Assembly: GCA_023417785.1 (NCBI GenBank)
Contig: JAEZEH010000137.1
Span: forward strand, 1-64,000
Direction: 5' to 3'
Source: Bacteroidota bacterium
GTDB taxonomy: Bacteria; Bacteroidota; Bacteroidia; Cytophagales; Cyclobacteriaceae
DNA: 64,000 nt
Shown here: in pieces, positions 39,505 through 48,529 of the stretch
Layout: the number at the start of each line of letters is the position of its first letter
Position numbering within the stretch: position 1 is the stretch's first letter
Notes under the pieces: model-generated
The model's database searches: none
Told to the model about the DNA's origin: nothing
What the model saw: the letters and a program-made list of their open reading frames with translations, nothing else
Translations under genes and position numbers: made by a program

Positions 39505-41598
39505 ATGACGGCCTTTTTTGATACGCCAATAGAATTTCTGAAAGGAGTCGGACCGCAAAGGGCGGCGGTACTTAACAAGGAGCTGAGTATCTTCACCTTT
39601 GGTGATTTGATTCAGTACTACCCCTACCGTTATGAAGATCGCACAAAGTTTCATGTTACCAGCGACGTCGATGATTCAATGCCGTATGTGCAAATAAAGG
39701 GGGTCGTAAAAAAGAAAGAGGTTATCGGTATTGGACCCAAACGAAGGTTGGTATGCTCGTTCGAAGATCAAAGCGGATCCATCGAACTTGTCTGGTTTCG
39801 GGGCATAAGCTGGATTGACAGTAAGATTAAAACCGGCGTAGTCTATGTGGCATTCGGAAAACCAAATCGGTTCGGAAGCAAACTGAGTCTTGCTCATCCT
39901 GAAATAGAACCTTTGACCGAAAGGCATGAACAGGGACAATTCCTCCATCCTGTTTATTCACTCACTGAAAGCATGCGTTCGAAACATTTTGAAAGCAAGG
40001 CGCTGTCAAAGCTTATGGCTCAACTACTGGAATTGGCAAGAGAGCGAATTCGCGAGACATTACCGCAGGATATTTTGTCGGTGAACAGATTCATGTCGAA
40101 ATCGGATGCTATAGTTTCGATTCACTTTCCATCCTCAACAGAATTGCTGAACCAGGCACAACGACGACTGAAGTTTGAAGAATTCTTCTTCATTCAGCTA
40201 CGGATGTTGAAAATGAAACTGATTCGCCAAAACAAGTTCAGGGGCAGAATCTTTTCAGATACATCATTAGTCACTGAATTCTATAACCAACATTTACCGT
40301 TCGCGCTTACCGATGCCCAGAAGAGAGTTATAAAAGAAATCTATCAGGATCTAAAATCGGGGAAGCAGATGAACCGTCTGCTTCAGGGGGATGTGGGCAG
40401 CGGGAAAACGATCGTGGCATTCATCTGCATGTTGCTTGCGCTGCAGGGTGATGCCCAAAGCGCACTCATGGCTCCTACAGAAATCCTGGCTCAACAACAC
40501 TATCAAAATCTCAAGATACACGCTGATAAAATGCGGATACCTATTGCGTTGCTCACGGGTTCCACCCGGAAAAGTGAACGCAAAATTATTCATAACGGAC
40601 TTCAAAGCGGAGATCTGAAAATACTGATAGGAACGCATGCACTACTTGAGGAAGAAGTCAGGTTCAAACAACTCGGTCTGGCTGTGGTAGATGAACAGCA
40701 CCGGTTTGGTGTGGCGCAGCGATCGAAGCTTTGGCAGAAAAATCACGATGTATTTCCTCACGTTCTGGTCATGACAGCTACGCCTATCCCGAGGACGCTG
40801 GCAATGACGCTGTACGGAGATCTTGATATCTCGGTGATTGATCAGCTTCCTGCAGGAAGAAAACCAATCAAAACTGTGCACAAGTATGACGCGCACAGGC
40901 TTCAGGTTAACGGATTCGTTCGGGATCAGATCGCCGCAGGAAGACAAATATACATGGTTTACCCGCTTATTGAAGAATCTGAAAAACTGGACCTCAAACA
41001 TCTCATGGATGGATATGAAAGTGTTTGCCGCGCTTTTCCTGACGTGGCGGTCAGTATCGTCCATGGGAAAATGAAGCCGGATGCAAAGGAGTATGAGATG
41101 TTGCGGTTTAAGAAAGGCGAAACTAAAATCATGGTGGCAACTACCGTGATTGAAGTAGGTGTCGATGTGCCTAATGCATCCGTTATGATAATCGAGAACG
41201 CGGAAAGATTCGGGCTATCGCAACTGCATCAGCTTCGTGGACGCGTCGGAAGGGGAGCCGATCAGTCGTACTGCATTTTAATGACAGGCCCGCGACTCGG
41301 CCAGGATTCAAAGACGCGAATCGATACGATGGTGAGAACGAACAATGGATTTGAAATATCTGAAACCGATCTTCAGTTACGTGGCCCGGGTGATCTCATG
41401 GGCACACAGCAAAGTGGAGCATTAGATCTGCTGATAGCAAATCTTGGTACCGATAGCGAAATTCTTCAACACGCCAGAAACGAAGCACAACGTATCATCA
41501 ACGATGATCCCGAGCTCGAAAAACCACAAAACCTGGCGATTAGGGTTCAAATCGACTCCATGCGAAAAAGCGTGGTTAACTGGAGTCGCATCAGTTAA
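39505..41598 (+). CDS. recG: ATP-dependent DNA helicase RecG
   Basis: RecG remodels stalled replication forks and Holliday junctions. The 697-residue protein has the N-terminal wedge/OB domain (PIEFLKGVGPQRAAVLNKEL; YPYRYEDRT), then SF2 helicase motifs: Walker A LLQGDVGSGKTIVAFICML (about residues 292-310), DEQH box VVDEQHRFGVAQR, MTATPIPRTLAMTLYGD, TVIEVGVDVPNASVMIIE and QLRGRVGRG. Length is normal. Single gene on the plus strand after a 138-base gap. Confidence 0.97.
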   Translation: MTAFFDTPIEFLKGVGPQRAAVLNKELSIFTFGDLIQYYPYRYEDRTKFHVTSDVDDSMPYVQIKGVVKKKEVIGIGPKRRLVCSFEDQSGSIELVWFRGISWIDSKIKTGVVYVAFGKPNRFGSKLSLAHPEIEPLTERHEQGQFLHPVYSLTESMRSKHFESKALSKLMAQLLELARERIRETLPQDILSVNRFMSKSDAIVSIHFPSSTELLNQAQRRLKFEEFFFIQLRMLKMKLIRQNKFRGRIFSDTSLVTEFYNQHLPFALTDAQKRVIKEIYQDLKSGKQMNRLLQGDVGSGKTIVAFICMLLALQGDAQSALMAPTEILAQQHYQNLKIHADKMRIPIALLTGSTRKSERKIIHNGLQSGDLKILIGTHALLEEEVRFKQLGLAVVDEQHRFGVAQRSKLWQKNHDVFPHVLVMTATPIPRTLAMTLYGDLDISVIDQLPAGRKPIKTVHKYDAHRLQVNGFVRDQIAAGRQIYMVYPLIEESEKLDLKHLMDGYESVCRAFPDVAVSIVHGKMKPDAKEYEMLRFKKGETKIMVATTVIEVGVDVPNASVMIIENAERFGLSQLHQLRGRVGRGADQSYCILMTGPRLGQDSKTRIDTMVRTNNGFEISETDLQLRGPGDLMGTQQSGALDLLIANLGTDSEILQHARNEAQRIINDDPELEKPQNLAIRVQIDSMRKSVVNWSRIS

Positions 41599-41653
41599 CA
41601 TACATCGAAACCAATTTGAAGACGGAATTAATTATTTTTGGTCGTATTGACCT

Positions 41654-44374
41654 ATGCGCTATTTTTTACTGGTCTTTTTTCTGGCTCACTCAGCAAGTTT
41701 CGCTCAGACAGGAAACTATTTTCTTTCTCATTATTCCCCCGGACAGGACCGGCATGACAACATTTGTTTTCAGATCGCCCAGCATCAAAACGGTGTAATA
41801 TACTTTGCAACTCGGACAGGCATTTTGCAGTTTGATGGAAGAACCTGGAACGAAATCAACACGCAGGGGGCGGTATATACCTTACATATAACAGATGAGG
41901 GTGATATATTCTGGGGTGGTGTCAATGGCATTGGCCGCATTGTTTTTAATTCGCAGGGCATCCCATCGGCTAAGGCTTTGTCGTCTACAGCGAGAAATGT
42001 CTTCCAAAGTATTCGGGTGAAGGAAGACATCCGCTTCATAAACGAGGATACGATTTTCGTTTTAACAACAAAGGGCGACGTTTCCAGAACAATTCCTTAC
42101 CACGCTAGTGACGGAGCGCTTTCCGGAATTCACGAAATCGCCGGCAATGCATACGTTACAACCATGGACGGAAAACTCCTTCGGGTTGAAGGTGAAGTCG
42201 CTACGCCAACCGGATTGGTGTCAGGCTCCTCCGGGCTGGTCTTCTCCGCGTCGCTTAATGATCGTTCTCTCCTAGGCTTTGCGAACAGCGAAATATTTGT
42301 GCAGGACGGCGGTAAGGCACCTCGAAAACTTATTCTCGAGGATCAGGAGTACCTCAACCGAAGTGTCGTGGTCCAGGGAACCTGGGTAAGCAATGAGTTG
42401 GTTGTCCTGGGAACACTACGCGGGGGGCTTGTTTTCATCAACATCGGTAATGGAAAAACCTATGAGATCGTCAACAGTACCAAAGGACTCCCCGACAACG
42501 AGATTTTCACCTTGTTCTCAGACCGGTCACAGGCTGTGTGGGTGGCCCATGAATTTGGTTTTACCCGTGTGGTTCCGTACCTGCCATTCCGATCGTTCCA
42601 TCACTTCAGCGGACTTCAGGGGAGCCTGCTTTGTGCCACTTCTTTTAGAAATTCAATCTACGTAGGGACATCGCTCGGGCTTTTCAAACTTGAAAAAGAA
42701 GATGTTTTTGAAGAAGTTAAATATTATGTGGATGTGCCGTCAAAAGGAAAACCGAGATTGCGTGCTGGCAAGTCGACCGAAAAAGCGACGGGAGATCCAA
42801 CATCAAAAGCAGAAGCGAAACGGGGAGGCTTTCTGGGATTGTTCAGGAAGAAGAAGCCCTCCAAAGATGATGAAAAGGAAGCCGCTCCTGAATCGTCATC
42901 CCGAAAAAAAGACGCTGCCGTTCCTGGGGAAAAAGTTCAGCGAACCGAAAGAATCTACCGGACCTCTAACTGGGTGTACAGGAAAGTTAATGGAATTGAA
43001 GCAAAGGTCACGCAGCTCTCGGAGATAGATGGAAGGCTGGTAGCCGCAGGGTTGGGAGGAACATTTGAAATAAATGGGCTATCCGCCAAACTCCTTCTTG
43101 ATGAGCCCTCCCGTTACCTTTACGGAACACGCGATGGCCTTCTGTTCGTCTCGACGTATGCTGACAAAATCCGTGTGCTCAGATACGAAGAGAACCGCTG
43201 GCAGAGCCGCGAGTTTTTGGTAAATGTCAATGATCAGATCGATCATATTTTTGAATCTGATGACGGTGACCTGTGGCTTTGTTCACTCGACAAGTTCTAT
43301 CATACTACAGTACATGACGGTGAGATCTCAGACATCCGGATTATTCCTATTGACAATCCTAACTATGATCAGCTGGTAGGCATTTCATTTCAGGGAAGTC
43401 TGGTATTCGCCAATTCCTCAGGGTTGTTCCGTTATGATGGAAACGAAAACACCTTTCACAAAATTGATACCCTTTCTCGAAATGAACTGACCAATTATTT
43501 TGCCAATGGCCGTAGTTTGTTGTATCGTGATGTACACGGTTGGAAATCCCTCAGTGAAGGATTCGATAACCGAAACCCGGGTCTGTTGAATCTATTCAGG
43601 AACATCCGGTTCTTGCATCCGGATAAAGCGTCTGGTGATCTCTGGATCATCACCGGAAACAACGAGTTGTTTAAGTTTTACAAGGATCAAATCACACCTT
43701 ATTCGGCGGGATTCCCGCTGATCTTAAAACAGGTGCGGAACGGCGAATTAAAACAAGGCGGGAAGAGGCTTGACGTGCTCTCCGAACATACAAGCAACGG
43801 GGTGTCAATCGAGGTTGTTCAACCGGATTATCTTGGATCCATGGCCGTAGAATACCGATACCGGTTGAAGGGTCTCGACCCGAACTGGTCAGAATGGAGC
43901 CAGTCGAATAGTATTATCGAAATCCCGTATCTGCCTTCAGGCGATTATGTGCTACAGGTTCAATCGATGAATGCATTTGGTGAAGGTAGTTCGATGGAAG
44001 AGCTTGTTCTCAACATTATTCCGCCCTATTGGAAAAGGCCGTGGTTTTATGCTTTCGAGGTAATGCTGTTTTCGTTTTTGGTCGTGTTATCCTTCCGTCT
44101 TAGCGTGCGGTATCGGATCATCAGTCGCCTACTGATGCTGGTCACCATTGTTATACTTATCCAATTAGTGGAGACTTTGATCGGTGACACCCTTGAAACC
44201 AATACGAGTCCTGTTATCGACTTTATTGTTCAGGTTGCGATTGCGATGCTGATTCTACCGGTTGAAGGATTTTTGCGTGATCGGATGCTGCGGTCACTCG
44301 AAGTAAGTGATCGTTTTTCACGGTTTATCCTGCCTAAAGTCAAGGAGCTGGATGAGAACGCAGTCGACCATTAG
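41654..44374 (+). CDS. Beta-propeller / Y_Y_Y sensor-like membrane protein without an output domain
   Basis: The 906-residue protein has a signal peptide (about 1-17), a long beta-propeller made of two-component-regulator-type repeats (NGVIYFATRTGILQFDGRTW; SQAVWVAHEFGFTRV; GDLWLCSLDKF), a Y_Y_Y-like domain (about 700-790, MAVEYRYRLKGLDPNWSEWS) and three or four TM helices (about 796-876). A highly charged insert, about residues 356-437, rich in K, E and S (LFRKKKPSKDDEKEAAPES), interrupts the propeller. Related sensors continue with a histidine kinase, LuxR or cyclase domain; here the gene ends about 30 residues after the last TM helix. I see no sign of a frameshift beyond the stop. It may signal through a partner. 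Confidence 0.82.
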   Translation: MRYFLLVFFLAHSASFAQTGNYFLSHYSPGQDRHDNICFQIAQHQNGVIYFATRTGILQFDGRTWNEINTQGAVYTLHITDEGDIFWGGVNGIGRIVFNSQGIPSAKALSSTARNVFQSIRVKEDIRFINEDTIFVLTTKGDVSRTIPYHASDGALSGIHEIAGNAYVTTMDGKLLRVEGEVATPTGLVSGSSGLVFSASLNDRSLLGFANSEIFVQDGGKAPRKLILEDQEYLNRSVVVQGTWVSNELVVLGTLRGGLVFINIGNGKTYEIVNSTKGLPDNEIFTLFSDRSQAVWVAHEFGFTRVVPYLPFRSFHHFSGLQGSLLCATSFRNSIYVGTSLGLFKLEKEDVFEEVKYYVDVPSKGKPRLRAGKSTEKATGDPTSKAEAKRGGFLGLFRKKKPSKDDEKEAAPESSSRKKDAAVPGEKVQRTERIYRTSNWVYRKVNGIEAKVTQLSEIDGRLVAAGLGGTFEINGLSAKLLLDEPSRYLYGTRDGLLFVSTYADKIRVLRYEENRWQSREFLVNVNDQIDHIFESDDGDLWLCSLDKFYHTTVHDGEISDIRIIPIDNPNYDQLVGISFQGSLVFANSSGLFRYDGNENTFHKIDTLSRNELTNYFANGRSLLYRDVHGWKSLSEGFDNRNPGLLNLFRNIRFLHPDKASGDLWIITGNNELFKFYKDQITPYSAGFPLILKQVRNGELKQGGKRLDVLSEHTSNGVSIEVVQPDYLGSMAVEYRYRLKGLDPNWSEWSQSNSIIEIPYLPSGDYVLQVQSMNAFGEGSSMEELVLNIIPPYWKRPWFYAFEVMLFSFLVVLSFRLSVRYRIISRLLMLVTIVILIQLVETLIGDTLETNTSPVIDFIVQVAIAMLILPVEGFLRDRMLRSLEVSDRFSRFILPKVKELDENAVDH

Positions 44375-44591
44375 ATGTTCAGGAACCGCGTGTGACGGCA
44401 TCGTAATTCGACGCGGAAAGGAAGGCGACACATAGAAAGATTTCGTATTTTATAAACAGTGACGGAACAATTCCGCGGAATGCACGTCGTGAGGACAGGC
44501 GGCTAAAAAACCCGGCAGAAGCGATTACTTTGTCAAACGAATATGGAGAAGGAACGCAGATAAAAATTATCTTGCCAGAAATTCAGGCGCA

Positions 44592-45113
44592 ATGGAACAA
44601 GTATTTTCTACAGAGCAGGTTCCCTCGTTCTATCAGGGGTATGTGGCCCGGGTCAACCACTATGAGCTGATCCAGGCTCTCGAGGTTTCGTCCGAAGAAA
44701 CAGCGCGTCTTCTTAGTCAGATTCCCGAATCACTTGGAACCTATTCCTACGCTTCCGGCAAATGGACGATCAAGGAACTATTGCAGCATATGATGGACGC
44801 GGAGCGGGTATTTGCGTTTCGCGCGCTGACCTTTGCCAGGAATGATAAAACACATCTTCCGCCATTTGATGAGAATGCCTATGTTCCTGAATCCAATGCG
44901 CAGGCCCTCACCATCACGGAGCTCGCCGGGTCCATGGAACGCCTAAGGGAATCTACGCTGGATTTATTTCGAAGCTTCACCCCGGAAATGCTTAAACGCA
45001 GAGGCGTAGCAAACAAGAACGAAATCAGTGTCGAGGGCATTGGATACATCATTGCCGGTCACGAATTACACCACACTACCATACTGGTAGAACGTTACCT
45101 TAATAAGTGGTGA
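44592..45113 (+). CDS. DinB-superfamily metal-binding protein
   Basis: The 173-residue protein is a four-helix bundle of the DinB/YfiT kind. It carries GKWTIKELLQHMMDAERVFAF (first histidine, about residue 66) and the later GHELHHTTILVERYL (histidines about 157, 160, 161), giving the usual three-histidine metal site. Members are thiol transferases or of unknown function. ATG 44592 fits. It overlaps the DacB gene by four bases (GTGA), so it leads the peptidoglycan-hydrolase cluster. Confidence 0.88.
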   Translation: MEQVFSTEQVPSFYQGYVARVNHYELIQALEVSSEETARLLSQIPESLGTYSYASGKWTIKELLQHMMDAERVFAFRALTFARNDKTHLPPFDENAYVPESNAQALTITELAGSMERLRESTLDLFRSFTPEMLKRRGVANKNEISVEGIGYIIAGHELHHTTILVERYLNKW

Positions 45114-46402
45114 GGCATACATTGCAGATTCTGTGTTTCGGCCTGCTTATATTGACAGGATGCTCGCCGCTGTCTACCAGGAAGCTCAATCAAACATTCC
45201 GCGAAACAGAGGGAAGATTCAATAATCATACAGGATTTATAGTTTATGATCCTGGTAAGGGGAAAGTAGTTTACGAATACCAATCGGATCGGTATTTTAC
45301 TCCTGCCTCCAACACCAAAATCCTCACCTTGTATACAGCGTTGACGTTACTGGGGGATTCGCTCCCGGGTATTGAGTACGTTGAAAAACAGGATTCGCTT
45401 ATCTTCTGGGGAACCGGTGACCCATCGTTCCTCAATAACGTTACGTATTCAGATTCCCGCGTTTTCGATTTTCTTTCCGGCGCAAGGACGCCTTTGTATT
45501 ATTCCTCTGACAATTTTCACACCCAAAGTCTGGGGCCGGGCTGGGCATGGGACGACTACAATGACAATTACTCACAGGAACGTTCATCTTTGCCTGTTTA
45601 CGGAAACAGCTTTTCATGTTACCCGCTTCCGGATCAGTTCGTGGTCGTGCCAACCTTTTTTAAGCAATTTTATTCGCAGGGGCCGTCGCGTGAACGGGTT
45701 CAGATAGTGCGTGAAATAGCATCAAACCGCTTCGTTCACTTCCCGGGAACCCGAACCTCGTTTCGTGAATTTTTGATTCCATTCAGAACAGAACCAGCCC
45801 TGGTAGCGAATTTGCTTAGTGATACCCTGCATCGAAAAGTGACGCTGATTAACAGGAAGCCGGATCCTTTTGCGCGTACGCTTTTTAGTGTTCCGGCGGA
45901 CAGCGTTTACAAAGTGATGATGCAGGACAGCGATAACCATATCGCAGAACAACTATTGCTAATGTGCGCAGGCGTGTTATCAGATTCGTTGAAACCCGAA
46001 ATAGCGATCCGATATATGACGGAAAATTATTTTAAGTCATTCACCGATCCGCCAGTCTGGCGCGATGGCTCGGGTCTTTCGCGATATAATCTGTTCACGC
46101 CGCGTTTCATCGTGAACGTTTGGCAAAAGATTTATGAAAAGGTGCCGCAGGAGCGATTGTTTCCCCTGCTGGCCACTGGCGGGAAGGCAGGAACAATCAA
46201 GAACTGGTATAAGGCCGAAACGCCGTTTATCTTTGGCAAGACAGGAACGCTTAGCAACAACCACAGCCTGAGTGGCTACTTGATTACACGAAGTGGTAAA
46301 ATGCTGATTTTCTCTTTCATGAGCGGTAATTACACGGTATCCACAAATGACATTCGGACAAACATGCAGCGTGTTTTATTTGATTTTTATGAAAACTACT
46401 AA
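45110..46402 (+). CDS. D-alanyl-D-alanine carboxypeptidase/endopeptidase lipoprotein (PBP4/DacB, S13)
   Basis: GTG 45110 is chosen because it overlaps the upstream TGA (GTGA). A lipoprotein signal ends ILTGC (Cys18). Family S13 catalytic motifs are complete: SxxK in TPASNTKILTLY (S67, K70), SxN in DSDNHIAEQLLL, and KTG in IFGKTGTLSNNH. PBP4-type enzymes trim or cleave peptidoglycan peptide crosslinks. The frame of 430 residues is normal for the family. It overlaps the NagZ-like gene by 14 bases, supporting a joint cell-wall function. Confidence 0.92.
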   Translation: MRHTLQILCFGLLILTGCSPLSTRKLNQTFRETEGRFNNHTGFIVYDPGKGKVVYEYQSDRYFTPASNTKILTLYTALTLLGDSLPGIEYVEKQDSLIFWGTGDPSFLNNVTYSDSRVFDFLSGARTPLYYSSDNFHTQSLGPGWAWDDYNDNYSQERSSLPVYGNSFSCYPLPDQFVVVPTFFKQFYSQGPSRERVQIVREIASNRFVHFPGTRTSFREFLIPFRTEPALVANLLSDTLHRKVTLINRKPDPFARTLFSVPADSVYKVMMQDSDNHIAEQLLLMCAGVLSDSLKPEIAIRYMTENYFKSFTDPPVWRDGSGLSRYNLFTPRFIVNVWQKIYEKVPQERLFPLLATGGKAGTIKNWYKAETPFIFGKTGTLSNNHSLSGYLITRSGKMLIFSFMSGNYTVSTNDIRTNMQRVLFDFYENY

Positions 46403-47699
46403 CGTGAAGAAACAAGAACAATTAAGGAACATTCTGATTTTTTCAATGGCCATCATGGCTACCTTGGCATCGCATGTTACAATGGGTCAACAGCGCGACA
46501 GTCTCGACATAAAAATCGGGCAGATGATTCTTATCGGTTTTCCAAAGGCAGCCGTCGATCAGCAGGTATTGCGTGAAGTACGTGAAGGGAAAGTTGGAAG
46601 CATCATAATTTTCGAGAAGAACATTCCTGCAAAGAATTCCTTCGCAGAACTCAAGAAGATCGTTTGGACATACCAACAGGCCGCGCCCATTCCATTATTG
46701 GTGAGCATTGACCAGGAGGGGGGAAGAGTAAACCGGCTGAAAGACAAATATGGATTTCCAAGGTCAATTACCGCAGAAGCGATGGGCAAGGCCAATTCAC
46801 TGGATTCCGTACGGTTTTATGCGGAAGCCACAGCGTCGACACTCGCAGGCCTCGGCATTAATGTAAACTTTGCACCGGTGGTAGACCTCGCGGCCAACCC
46901 ATCTAACCCTGTCATCGTTCGGACTGGTCGGGCATTTTCAAACAACCAGGATTCCGTAGCGATACTGGCGAAGGAATTCATAATCCAGCATCGGAAGTAT
47001 GGCGTTCTCACCGCGTTGAAACATTTCCCGGGCCACGGAAGCTCCATCGCTGATACGCACCTTGGCATGGCGGATGTAACTCAAACATGGAATGAACGCG
47101 AACTTCATCCCTACGAAAAATTGATATCGGAAGGATACGCGGATGCGGTTATGTCGGCACATATTGTTAATCGTAACCTCGATAAGGCGGGAAGACCCGG
47201 AACGTTGTCATCGGATATCCTCAATGGAATTCTTCGCGAACGCCTCAACTTTCATGGACTTGTCTTCAGTGATGATATGCAGATGCATGCCATTACCAAA
47301 CACTATGGTCTCGAGGAAGCCATCAAACTTGCCATCAATGCAGGGATCGATATAATGACATTCTCCAACAATATCTCGGGAAGTGAAGAACGGACCGTAG
47401 ACAAGGTTCACGGGATCATTAAAAAACTTGTGGCCTCAGGTGCTGTTCCGAAGGAACGTATAGACGAAAGCTTCGGGCGCATCATGCGTGTGAAGAATCA
47501 GTTAACCGCAGAGGAATCCAATGATGATTTGCAACGTGATCTCGACCGTTTACAGCAGCGTACGCGAACTCTTGAAGATGAGATTGCCGGATTAAGACAG
47601 GAGCTCAAGGTACTCGCTGAAAAGGAGGCAGTAGCTGAACAATCCGAAGGACCCACAGAGAAAAAGAAGAAAAGCCGCAAGAAAAAGAAAAACCGCTGA
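46389..47699 (+). CDS. Glycoside hydrolase family 3 N-acetylhexosaminidase (NagZ-like), secreted
   Basis: ATG 46389 gives 436 residues with a signal-like hydrophobic stretch (about 14-29). The GH3 domain has IGQMILIGFPK, IDQEGGRVNRLKDKYGFP, LKHFPGHGSSIADTHLGM (the flexible-loop histidine and Asp of NagZ) and the nucleophile in LVFSDDMQMHAI. Substrates are most likely beta-linked GlcNAc in peptidoglycan fragments. A C-terminal extension of about 70 residues contains a coiled coil (LQRDLDRLQQRTRTLEDEIA) and a Lys/Arg-rich tail (KKKKSRKKKKNR), unusual for NagZ. It starts inside the end of the DacB gene. Confidence 0.9.
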   Translation: MKTTNVKKQEQLRNILIFSMAIMATLASHVTMGQQRDSLDIKIGQMILIGFPKAAVDQQVLREVREGKVGSIIIFEKNIPAKNSFAELKKIVWTYQQAAPIPLLVSIDQEGGRVNRLKDKYGFPRSITAEAMGKANSLDSVRFYAEATASTLAGLGINVNFAPVVDLAANPSNPVIVRTGRAFSNNQDSVAILAKEFIIQHRKYGVLTALKHFPGHGSSIADTHLGMADVTQTWNERELHPYEKLISEGYADAVMSAHIVNRNLDKAGRPGTLSSDILNGILRERLNFHGLVFSDDMQMHAITKHYGLEEAIKLAINAGIDIMTFSNNISGSEERTVDKVHGIIKKLVASGAVPKERIDESFGRIMRVKNQLTAEESNDDLQRDLDRLQQRTRTLEDEIAGLRQELKVLAEKEAVAEQSEGPTEKKKKSRKKKKNR

Positions 47700-47718
47700 T
47701 CCAAAAGGAATCAAGTGC

Positions 47719-48522
47719 ATGGAACCTTTCAAGATCACATACGAGCGCACGAATCAGGTGCCGATCATCATTAGTGTACCCCACTGTGGAACAGACTTTC
47801 CTGACGACATTCGGGGTGAGTACCGGGAAAACCTGATCGATCGCCCGGATGATACGGACTGGTACGTAGATCAATTATATGACTTCGCACCTGACATGGG
47901 GATGAGGATGATCTCTGCCACCTTAAGCCGGTGGGTGATTGATCTGAATCGCTATCCGGAAAGTAAACCACTTTACACCGACGGAAGATTAATAACCGGT
48001 CTTTGTCCGGTGACCTCGTTCAAAGGGGAACATCTTTACATAGATGAACGCGAATCGGTTCATCCCGACGAAGTCCAGCGGCGGGTGGAGGCGTTTTACA
48101 ATCCCTATCATACGGCTCTTCAAACATTGTTAGACGAATGTCTCAAAAAATTCGGCAAGGTTCTGCTGTGGGATTGTCACAGTATCCGCCGCCGGGTTCC
48201 GTCGATTCATCCAGAGCCGTTTCCTGATCTTATTCTTGGAGATAATAACGGATCTTCAGCCGGAGAATTTCTCACAGAGATAGTATCTAAAAACCTTGTC
48301 AAATCAGGTTATTCTTTCGAAAACAATTTCCTGTTTAAAGGCGGATACATCACCCGGAAGTATGGAGTTCCGGCCGAGCATCGGCACGCGCTGCAACTTG
48401 AGATGGTGAAGGCAAATTATATGGATGATACCGAGACCGCGTACGATAAAGTACGTGCGGAAAAAATCCGTGAGCATTTAAAGCATGGTTTTGAAAAGCT
48501 TATAACGGTTATCTCACTGTAA
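47719..48522 (+). CDS. N-formylglutamate amidohydrolase
   Basis: The enzyme hydrolyses N-formyl-L-glutamate to glutamate and formate. The 267-residue protein shows the family's zinc-site blocks: VPHCGTDFPDD (His and Glu/Asp ligands), DDTDWYVDQLYDF, VIDLNRYP and LLWDCHSIRR, plus FKGGYITRKYG and RHALQLEM near the end. It is followed 8 bases later by a formiminoglutamate deiminase gene, the preceding step of the alternative histidine degradation route. A type II-like HutG assignment is natural. Confidence 0.92.
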   Translation: MEPFKITYERTNQVPIIISVPHCGTDFPDDIRGEYRENLIDRPDDTDWYVDQLYDFAPDMGMRMISATLSRWVIDLNRYPESKPLYTDGRLITGLCPVTSFKGEHLYIDERESVHPDEVQRRVEAFYNPYHTALQTLLDECLKKFGKVLLWDCHSIRRRVPSIHPEPFPDLILGDNNGSSAGEFLTEIVSKNLVKSGYSFENNFLFKGGYITRKYGVPAEHRHALQLEMVKANYMDDTETAYDKVRAEKIREHLKHGFEKLITVISL

Positions 48523-48529
48523 GAAAAAT

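Noticed and set aside
44375..44591. Continuation of the propeller sensor into a kinase domain after a frameshift
   Set aside because: The 217 bases after the stop contain no kinase-like codons in any frame and lead into an unrelated DinB gene.
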